64,000 nucleotides of DNA from Lachancea thermotolerans CBS 6340. Lineage: Eukaryota; Ascomycota; Saccharomycetes; Saccharomycetales; Saccharomycetaceae. Under the pieces are notes generated by a model, which saw nothing but the letters and a program-made list of their open reading frames with translations, ran no database searches and was not told the DNA's origin. Position 1 is the stretch's first letter. Every line of letters begins with the position of its first letter. Positions 56,923 to 64,000 of the stretch are shown in pieces. A program made the translations under genes and the position numbers. Location of the stretch: the NCBI RefSeq assembly GCF_000142805.1, contig NC_013084.1, positions 930,001 to 994,000 on the forward strand, written 5' to 3'.

Positions 56923-58524
56923 ATGGCTATGACACTGCTGCCCCGCCACGGTAAAACGCATTTAGCCAACATTCCTTATGGCTATTATACGGCCACCGTC
57001 AGTCTTATTTTCATTATACTGCTCATAGGTGCCCGCAAGCTCATCCCAGTAAGGCAGAGGAACCGTTCAAAATGGGCGAAATGGGCCTTGAGTAGTGCCC
57101 GCGGGGGGTCGCCACTTCTGTACCTTGTGGTTCTGTTCGTCGCGCTGCTGGTGCCCTTTGTGCACCACTACAGTCTGCTGGGTTATGTGGGCTTATACCT
57201 CAAGCGCCTGGGCCGCCTGAGCTATGTCTTGGCCACACTGAACCTGTTCCTGACTCTAAGGCCAAACTTCCTACTCCCTGGTTATGTGTACCTGGACCTC
57301 ATTCCCCTCCACAAGTGGCTTTCCCGCTCGCTGTGTCTGCTGGCTCTCGTGCATGGCGTCGGATTCCTGGTCAAGTGGGCACTGGACTCTCAGGTCTCAT
57401 TCGTCGCCAAAGCATTCTACAACATCCCCAACTTAGCGGGTTTGGTAGTGGGAGCATTGATGGCTTTCATGGTCCTGCTATCGGTGCGGCCTGTCCGCCG
57501 TTTTTCGTACCGTTCTTTCTACCTAACGCATATCATTGGAGCGTGGGTGTTTGTTTTCCTCACCGCCTATCATGCCCGCCCAGGAGTCTTTGTTCCCTAC
57601 ACTTTGCTAAACGCAGGCTTGTTTGTCTTCTACATCCTCTCCAAGACAGTTCCTGCCCGGGGCGTTGAGCTTGTTTCCAAGTCTACAGATGACGTGAACA
57701 ACTGTTTGACCAGGATCGTCCTTCCCCGCAAGGCCATGCCGGAACATTTCGCACCCGGTTCCCACCTACGCATCTCCCCGTACAGGAGGGTGAATCCGTT
57801 GTACTACATGCTTCCATCCCATCCCTACACAGTTGCCAGCATGCCTGAAGACAAAGACGTAGAGCTGATTGTGCGGGAGCACGCCAGCGGATTTCATTTG
57901 CTTACAGGCTTGGGATACACAATCCAAAACCACTATGAATCAGTTCCTCGTCAATGCCTGCAAAGCGCAACCAGAATTGCCCTGGTTTGCGGTGGCAGCG
58001 GTCTCTCTTATGCGCTCCCAATCTTTAGACACTTTGCGTCGGAAGAGAAGGCCGATCAGGTTAAATATCTCAGACTTATCTGGTTGGTCCGCGATAAGTA
58101 CGACGTGAACGTGTTAGGAAACATAAGATCACTGGCCTCCAGTGTAGCCCAGTTTGACATTTTCGTCACAAGAAGCGTGCCTCCGGATGACACCGTTGAG
58201 AGCGGCTCTAAACTCTCTCCTGCACAGCAGCAGTCTCCTATAACCGATGACCTAGAGTTTGAGCTAGAGTCTTTCGGCGACCAGTTAGACCAGAATGGCG
58301 CCTTGATAACGCCTGAGATTCCAAATCTCCCTTCAGGCCTTGCTTCGAGTTTCCATTTTGGCAGAAAGCTAGATTGGATGACTGACCTCGCACAATTTGT
58401 AGAAAGGGAGGACTTAGGCTCTACATGGCTAGTGGCTTGTGGACCAAAAGGTCTAAATGATGCAGCAAAGTTGTACGCCCAACAAAACGAAATTAACTTG
58501 GCCTCTGAGACATACGCGTTATAG
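56923..58524 (+). CDS. AIM14: NADPH oxidase / ferric-reductase-like protein Aim14 (Yno1)
   Basis: This 533-aa membrane protein matches S. cerevisiae Aim14/Yno1 (YGL160W, 570 aa), an ER NADPH oxidase that makes superoxide. Six or seven hydrophobic helices fill residues about 20-240, with haem-ligand candidates in KWLSRSLCLLALVHGVGF and SFYLTHIIGAWVFVFLTAYH. The FAD motif is SHPYTVAS (about 305) and the NADPH-binding motifs are LVCGGSGLSYALP and VACGPKGLN. The start at 56923 gives a short cytosolic leader before the first helix. The gene sits between tRNA-Gly and HAP1; I do not know this adjacency from S. cerevisiae. Confidence 0.93.
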   Translation: MAMTLLPRHGKTHLANIPYGYYTATVSLIFIILLIGARKLIPVRQRNRSKWAKWALSSARGGSPLLYLVVLFVALLVPFVHHYSLLGYVGLYLKRLGRLSYVLATLNLFLTLRPNFLLPGYVYLDLIPLHKWLSRSLCLLALVHGVGFLVKWALDSQVSFVAKAFYNIPNLAGLVVGALMAFMVLLSVRPVRRFSYRSFYLTHIIGAWVFVFLTAYHARPGVFVPYTLLNAGLFVFYILSKTVPARGVELVSKSTDDVNNCLTRIVLPRKAMPEHFAPGSHLRISPYRRVNPLYYMLPSHPYTVASMPEDKDVELIVREHASGFHLLTGLGYTIQNHYESVPRQCLQSATRIALVCGGSGLSYALPIFRHFASEEKADQVKYLRLIWLVRDKYDVNVLGNIRSLASSVAQFDIFVTRSVPPDDTVESGSKLSPAQQQSPITDDLEFELESFGDQLDQNGALITPEIPNLPSGLASSFHFGRKLDWMTDLAQFVEREDLGSTWLVACGPKGLNDAAKLYAQQNEINLASETYAL

Positions 58525-59094
58525 GCGTAGGTCTCAGTACTTTTAGAGTAGGCACCTTTCGTGATTTAACCGGAGCTCTTACAGATAAAGATAGCACTAA
58601 CATATTTAAGAATGCGATGATACTAATGATTTCAGATAAACGCTGTGTTAAATTGATGTAACATTCGCCAGGATTGGGTTGAGCACTGTTTTGATTTGAA
58701 TATTTGATGTTTTATAATTAAATACTTACATTCAAAAAGTTTGTAGACTGCAGATCACTTCAAGAAACACTTACAATATTCACAAGCAGGTGACTTCACA
58801 ACAATCCTTTACAAAATATACTTTACGACTTGGCAGAGTTCTAAAATATCTACTATATACACTACGCTCTTCCGTTAAGCATTAGAGTACTATTTGCAGG
58901 TCCGCCAGGAGTATATGGCATCTTTCAGGGCTAAGGCTGCAGAATAAGTGGCAAAACGCACCGGCTCGCGCCGAACCGCGCACTATTTGAATCCACTTGC
59001 GGACGTAAATGCGCGAACTTCAACACAGAATTGTTCCCACGGGCGCGAATACCTTGAGATCTGGAAGCTTCGAGCATGCAACAGGCTAAAAAAT
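58525..59094. other. Intergenic region between convergent AIM14 and HAP1
   Basis: About 570 bp of AT-rich 3' flanks. No gene recognised. Confidence 0.55.
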
Positions 59095-62000
59095 TTAGTC
59101 CCATACTGGAAATCCTGGGTTGGCAGGGATCTCGCTGAGACCGTCAATTTCAGTAGTATCGATTGGCAGAAAGTCTGCGGCAGCACCCACGGAACTGCTG
59201 TCATTATGTGCATAATTGTCGAAACCAACAGCTTCAACGATTGAGGATGGGTTGATCATTAACCCGTTAAAGTTAGAGTTTTGCATTAAGAAATCTTCGA
59301 AATCGGGAGTGTAGTTTACAGAGGAATTTTCTGACATCCCCGCGGGTGAATTTAGCCCATGTGGTGGGCCGGATAATATACTATTGTTCCTTGAGTTAGG
59401 AGCTGCCGGACTCGCTGTTTCCGTCAGCCTCTCCAAAGGAGGGAGAATGTCCGTCCTGAAAGCTGGAGAGTTTGGAACTGGCGACATGATTGGCGTTCCA
59501 AAGTTAGGAGCAGGAGGTGACATTGCTCTCCAGCCCTCTTGCTTAACGGGTTCCTCAACTGGCGAGCCCGTTACTGACCCTCTTGGTGTTAGCTTCCTTC
59601 TTTTGTTGTCTGCGTTTCTCACGTCAGATGTCCGACGGAGGTCATTGCTTAAATATGTGATGGGTTGATAGGCACGGAATGGAGGAAGTTGAACAGGTGT
59701 TTCAGGTTTGCTGCGGGGCCCCGAGACGACTGAATTGTTCCTTGGTAAGAACCCTATTGCATCTTGGTACACGGGGCACCTTTTAATTTGGTCACCGTTA
59801 GCCGATAACACTAGCGATGGAACATTCTTGAAAAATCCTGTCATTTTGGCGATACTTGGGTGCTGGAACTTATAGCCCGAAGAATTCTTTTCCCCTAACT
59901 GAGACTTAGACGATGGATTTCTCAGTAAAGTAATGAAGAAGCCCGTTGATTTCATCATCCTTTTAGCATAATGGTATTTAGCAGAAACCTGCTTTGTCAA
60001 TTTGTGGAAAAGAGTCATACGTGATATTAAAATCTCCGCTAGCTCATCTCCAACATCAAGGCTTATATCTTTCGTAACATCAGCGATCTCAGCATTATCT
60101 TCCTTCTTCTTAACTTCCGAGCTCCTTGTCTCGTTTTCGTCTTCGCTACCGCTCGTGTTATTTCCACTGCTCAAAATAGGGCTCTCATTCATCCCAGTGA
60201 GAGGGCCGCATCGAGCACGCAAAATTAGGCACACCATGAATTGCAGAGCGCGGTGGCCGATATCCAGACAATAAGGAGCAAGCACAACTTCCATATGATT
60301 AAAAATAGATCCGTTTCCTCCCTCTCCTGCTTTAGAATTACTGAAAAACAAAAGGCAGTTACGGAAACCATCCATTGCATAATTTAGCGCCTCCTGTGCA
60401 TATTCCTTCGCCAAGGGACGCGTATCTGCATCGACCTCTCCTTTAGGTTCGTAGTAGGTGAACAAGATGTAGTTCAGTAGGTACAGTAACATTCTCAACA
60501 TAATGTGTTTCGAGAAGAATAAGGCACGAGTTGTCATTTCATGAGGCAAGTTCACTTTTTTGTCCTTTTCATTCTCCGATGGGGGTGGGGGAGAAAGAAC
60601 CTCTTCTAAAGATGGTAGAGGGTAAAACTCGTCGTATGACTGGTCGGCACTCCCTTCCGTCGTGAACAAAAGTCCCTTGTTAACAAGTTTACCGAGAGCT
60701 TCACTGACGTTGCCGCCACCGAAACACAGTTTCTTCAAAATCTCTATAAGTGAATCTAATTCGAACTTTCTGACTGTTTTTGCCATTGAAACATTCAAAA
60801 TATGGTTTAGGACTGCTACAATGCAGTTGTCTATTTGAAAGAACAATGTATAGTTCTTTACAACAATGAGCTCCTTGATGTCACGGACATAGTCTATTTT
60901 TGATGTGCACGGGAGCTTAGTGTCACTGAAATCACGCAAATTACGCAACAAACGTGGGGACCCTAAGGAAATGGATTGTTGGACGTCGAGAGATACGATA
61001 ATGTACCACGTCTTGCGCCACGTGTGCTTGAGCCTTTCGGTATTCGAAATCGCCTCCTTGTTGAGCTTTCCTTTTGTACTGGCTGCAAGCTGTGGGAAAT
61101 TATCGGGATCTCTATGCAAACCGCAGCTAAATGCCATCTGCACAATACTCGACAATAGCATTTGGTGTGCTTCATTATCCTGGCTTGTTGAGGTGAAGGC
61201 GTTCAACTGGGTGTCAGTTGTTTTTTCAGGGCAACACATAAGGTAGAGTTTGTAAAAAATAGCAAACTGGACTGTTGTTAGGTTGACGTTGCTATTTGAA
61301 AAGCTTGTCATTTCATCAAGCCTAATCAAGTACTTGCGAACAAGATGCACAGTTTCGGCCGGTGTCTCAAAGTTCAGTAGCAATAGCTCTTCTCTAGATT
61401 GTGCGACCGTGGATGTAGTAATGCGTGGAACGAAAAACGCTGCACATTGTGGGCCAAGATCAACCTCACAAGCGTTCTGCGGTAGAGATAACCATGTAAG
61501 TCTTAAAATGATGATCAAGATACCCAGCGTACAACAGTCCGAGGACTTTGCAAGCCGAAGCGAAATAGTCTCATCTTTTGATTGCACTATCTGAGAGATT
61601 TGGTGCTTAAAGCTTTGCTCATCTAGGATAGGAATAACGGGATAGATGTGCTTGAAGAATTTGTCAAGAATCAGTGCAATTATTCTCTTTGGGGGCAAAA
61701 GCTTGCATATTTCAGTAATGGCTTGATCTTGAGTAACGTTACTTGGATTCGGGCCGAGTCCGCTTGGCGGTGGAGGAGAATTATCGTGTATCACAGGACA
61801 CTTCGATGCTAATTTGTCGAAAGACGGCAGCAGGGGAGCTGGACGTCCATTAGTACCAGGCCCGCTGGCAGATACCTTGTTACTTGGTTGAATTTCACCA
61901 TGCGTATCATGTGCTACCGGACACTTGAGCCCAGAACCGGCGCCCTCAGACCCACTTCTCGAATTAAGCCCGGGAGGTGAACCAGAGAAGTTATGAGCAA

Positions 62001-62808
62001 CGGGACACCTCGGTGCGCTATCTAAGGGTTCTCGCGCAGAAACGCCTGATAAACCCGAATCCGGTCGTGACTCCGGTACCCTATCTTCGCGGTGATGAGA
62101 TAGAAGTGCCTGGTGATCAACAGGGCACTTGGCAGTTTCTTTAGTGTGATGTCCTAAATTAGAGGCCGTCGCTCCAGACACGGGACACCTCGATGCCGCA
62201 GGCTGGTGTATTACAGGACATCTGCCCGCAAGATGTGTTCCACCAGAGGTGCCTGCACCCTTTTTTTTATGCTGAACCCATTCTGACATCTTTTCACGCA
62301 TTGTAAAAATATGCGCCCACAATAACTTTAGGTATGGATCTCCTTTCATGATGGCAAGCCAGTGCGTTGCCCCAAGATGAACTGTACCGTTATTTTTTAA
62401 ATGCAACATGTCGAACTGCCTCGAGAGGTCTAGCTCATCATTATCGTATTTATTACTCTGCAGAAGCTTGGGCTCCTGTATTAACTTAGACTCTTGAAAA
62501 ACACGAGGCTCTTCGAGAGCAACCGACGCACTTTCAGGCGTGTTACTGCTTGCTGAGTGCATTTTTGCTAACGTCTCCTCAAGCGCTTTAATTCGTTCAC
62601 GTAGCTGCTTGAGCTCTGATTCTTTCGATAGCTCCTTCTCTGCCTCCTCGGCCCAAGTCTGCTCCATGTAGTGGCATAGGTGTGCCACCCCGGTTTTGCT
62701 GCATTGCTGACAATGTGGCCTTGTTTTGTCACATTTCACCTTCCGCTTTCTGCAGATAGTACAACTGAGAGGAACCCTGTTCCTCTTTCTCTTCATCTGT
62801 GCTCCCAT
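59095..62808 (-). CDS. HAP1: Haem-responsive zinc cluster transcription factor Hap1
   Basis: The 1237-aa protein is the orthologue of Hap1 (YLR256W, 1502 aa), which controls respiratory, sterol and oxygen-dependent genes in response to haem. The Zn2Cys6 cluster uses Cys16, 19, 26, 33, 36 and 45, followed by a coiled-coil dimerisation helix (about 55-80). Six Cys-Pro haem-regulatory motifs (RCPVIH, RCPVSG, KCPVDH, RCPVAH, KCPVAH, KCPVIH) lie in about 200-350 and a seventh (RCPVYQ) near 1030. The C-terminal acidic activator contains FEDFLMQNSNFNGLMINPSS, nearly as in S. cerevisiae. The frame is open 19 codons upstream of 62808 but without ATG. HAP1 sits beyond the YLR257-258 segment, as in S. 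cerevisiae. Confidence 0.97.
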   Translation of the reverse strand: MGAQMKRKRNRVPLSCTICRKRKVKCDKTRPHCQQCSKTGVAHLCHYMEQTWAEEAEKELSKESELKQLRERIKALEETLAKMHSASSNTPESASVALEEPRVFQESKLIQEPKLLQSNKYDNDELDLSRQFDMLHLKNNGTVHLGATHWLAIMKGDPYLKLLWAHIFTMREKMSEWVQHKKKGAGTSGGTHLAGRCPVIHQPAASRCPVSGATASNLGHHTKETAKCPVDHQALLSHHREDRVPESRPDSGLSGVSAREPLDSAPRCPVAHNFSGSPPGLNSRSGSEGAGSGLKCPVAHDTHGEIQPSNKVSASGPGTNGRPAPLLPSFDKLASKCPVIHDNSPPPPSGLGPNPSNVTQDQAITEICKLLPPKRIIALILDKFFKHIYPVIPILDEQSFKHQISQIVQSKDETISLRLAKSSDCCTLGILIIILRLTWLSLPQNACEVDLGPQCAAFFVPRITTSTVAQSREELLLLNFETPAETVHLVRKYLIRLDEMTSFSNSNVNLTTVQFAIFYKLYLMCCPEKTTDTQLNAFTSTSQDNEAHQMLLSSIVQMAFSCGLHRDPDNFPQLAASTKGKLNKEAISNTERLKHTWRKTWYIIVSLDVQQSISLGSPRLLRNLRDFSDTKLPCTSKIDYVRDIKELIVVKNYTLFFQIDNCIVAVLNHILNVSMAKTVRKFELDSLIEILKKLCFGGGNVSEALGKLVNKGLLFTTEGSADQSYDEFYPLPSLEEVLSPPPPSENEKDKKVNLPHEMTTRALFFSKHIMLRMLLYLLNYILFTYYEPKGEVDADTRPLAKEYAQEALNYAMDGFRNCLLFFSNSKAGEGGNGSIFNHMEVVLAPYCLDIGHRALQFMVCLILRARCGPLTGMNESPILSSGNNTSGSEDENETRSSEVKKKEDNAEIADVTKDISLDVGDELAEILISRMTLFHKLTKQVSAKYHYAKRMMKSTGFFITLLRNPSSKSQLGEKNSSGYKFQHPSIAKMTGFFKNVPSLVLSANGDQIKRCPVYQDAIGFLPRNNSVVSGPRSKPETPVQLPPFRAYQPITYLSNDLRRTSDVRNADNKRRKLTPRGSVTGSPVEEPVKQEGWRAMSPPAPNFGTPIMSPVPNSPAFRTDILPPLERLTETASPAAPNSRNNSILSGPPHGLNSPAGMSENSSVNYTPDFEDFLMQNSNFNGLMINPSSIVEAVGFDNYAHNDSSSVGAAADFLPIDTTEIDGLSEIPANPGFPVWD

Positions 62809-64000
62809 CTTTTCAGCGTGCGGGCTCAAAAACGCTCTTTTTGCGTTAAAAAGTTCTGTCTCCACTTTGCTCAGCGTCTACCGCAACCAAACTACTCTTA
62901 TAGGCCTCTAGTGCTCAAATGCGCTCTGGCTTCGTTGCTCATTCACCCTGGGCTGTCGTATAAATTTTGGGTCTCGTTGGACTCTAAAATCACCCGATTG
63001 ATGCTTCGGGACTTAGAAAAAGTCACATGACGAGCTTAAATACCCACACAGTTGATCGAAGCGCGCTGGTTTCCCCCGTTACCAGCTCGTTGCGGGCCCG
63101 TGCTGGAGCTAGGTCGTTGATTGTTGAGCGAAAGCCGATCTTAAGAAGCTTTTGTCGACCCAACGTTTGCTTAAACGAAACTTTACGTGTTTCGTTTCGC
63201 GTTGCGTCCGACATCGCGAAGAAAAGGCATATGCTCAGCGGAAGAAGACGGAACATTCAAAGACCCACCAGGCGAAGTTGGCGCACCCAAGGCACAGCCT
63301 TCAAAATGTCGCCCTGTTTCAGCCATAGGTGAAATCCAGAAGTCAGTACTGCACTATATTTTTTGTAAGCTAAGAAAATTATCTGTGCGAACCGCCTTTC
63401 CCGAACGCTCACCCATGCTGCTTATAGTAGACCTATTGATGAGTACCCCGCCCTGGTGCACGGACGTAGAAGCCAGGCCGAGCGGGCAGGTTCGTTTAGT
63501 TCCGCCACAACCTGCAGCTCTTTCAGAGTGCTTATAGCTGACACGTTACTGAATCTTCCTGAATGCGTTCAGCAAGGGTCTGAGATCCCACAGTCAAACT
63601 TTTTACATTACTTACCGTAGCAATTCTTGCTTCAAGCTCTTTTAACTGAGATGTTTCTAAAACAATGAAGTGTTTCCTTTGCCCAAAGCTTCTTGCATGT
63701 TTTTTCGCTGGCACGGTAGAAGGCTATACAGCGCAAGCTGCAGCAGCTTGAGCCACGTAAAGACTGTTAGACTTCGTTCCCGACTCCCCCGTAAACTTCT
63801 CACGCGGGGTGTTGGATGCCAAAATTAAGGCGCCAAAGGCCGAACGTTCACGTGGATCTTCTTCTACACTTACTCCAATTGTCAGATCAAGCATATCGTT
63901 TTGCCTTCATACCTGGGTCTATACGAGCGGGTATTTAGAGATATTTGACTATTTTGGCAAAACCATTGTCACTTATTTTCAAACTGACATTCCTAATGTT
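62809..64000. other. Right-hand intergenic region upstream of HAP1
   Basis: About 1.2 kb to the window end. It should contain the HAP1 promoter. Several short frames are present; one minus-strand ATG frame of 56 codons (63894-63724) is described in the findings. The next gene to the right lies outside. Confidence 0.45.

Noticed and set aside
63532-63714. 60-codon minus-strand frame with a coiled-coil-like composition
   Set aside because: It starts with GTG and has no in-frame ATG; I found no convincing upstream exon.

Overview
The window is a nuclear chromosome segment from a budding yeast of the Saccharomycetaceae that did not pass through the whole-genome duplication. Lachancea is my best guess, from protein similarity and gene order, but the species cannot be fixed from the sequence alone. 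Genes are compact and almost all intronless. Gene order interleaves neighbours that lie on two different chromosomes in Saccharomyces cerevisiae, for example DPB3 (YBR278W) - MPM1 (YJL066C) - PAF1 (YBR279W) - S-formylglutathione hydrolase (YJL068C) - SAF1 (YBR280C). This is the pattern expected of a pre-duplication genome. I recognise 26 protein genes with a family or S. cerevisiae counterpart, plus one protein gene without a clear identity, two tRNA genes and one probable solo LTR.

Layout. (a) 0.4-20 kb: MRPL8, an O-acetylserine sulfhydrylase-type cysteine synthase, PPS1, DPB3, MPM1, PAF1, S-formylglutathione hydrolase, SAF1, DUG2, UTP18, MRPL27. This block is collinear with S. cerevisiae YBR276-282 merged with YJL063-069. 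(b) 20-35.5 kb: SSH1 (with a 66-nt intron), MIC12, TAE1, RGD1, RTT101, a cullin-like YBR259W homologue, SHG1, POP4, AIM22. This is the YBR283 and YBR262-257 material merged with YJL046-047, inverted relative to block (a). (c) 35.5-39 kb: an unrecognised RING/U-box-like plus beta-propeller protein and a bacterial-type PI-PLC, at a synteny break. (d) 39-63 kb: IOC3, tRNA-Met, probable solo LTR, CMK, glycogen synthase, an AraC/Ada-type helix-turn-helix protein, AIP5, a 304-aa protein, tRNA-Gly, AIM14/YNO1 and HAP1. This block corresponds to YFR013-016 merged with YLR256-258.

Functional themes are housekeeping: mitochondrial ribosome and cristae (MRPL8, MRPL27, MIC12, MPM1), transcription elongation and chromatin (PAF1, SHG1, IOC3, DPB3), rRNA and tRNA processing (UTP18, POP4, both with PAC-type promoter motifs), thiol metabolism (cysteine synthase with an upstream Cbf1 E-box, S-formylglutathione hydrolase, DUG2), glycogen and calcium signalling (GSY, CMK), and haem, oxygen and redox control (HAP1, AIM14). 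The least explained items are the AraC/Ada-like protein at 48.8-51.3 kb, the tandem cullin pair with one member lacking the neddylation module, the overlap of AIP5 with its upstream neighbour and the long open frame beyond the AIP5 stop. I saw no CRISPR array, centromere or telomere, and no complete transposon.
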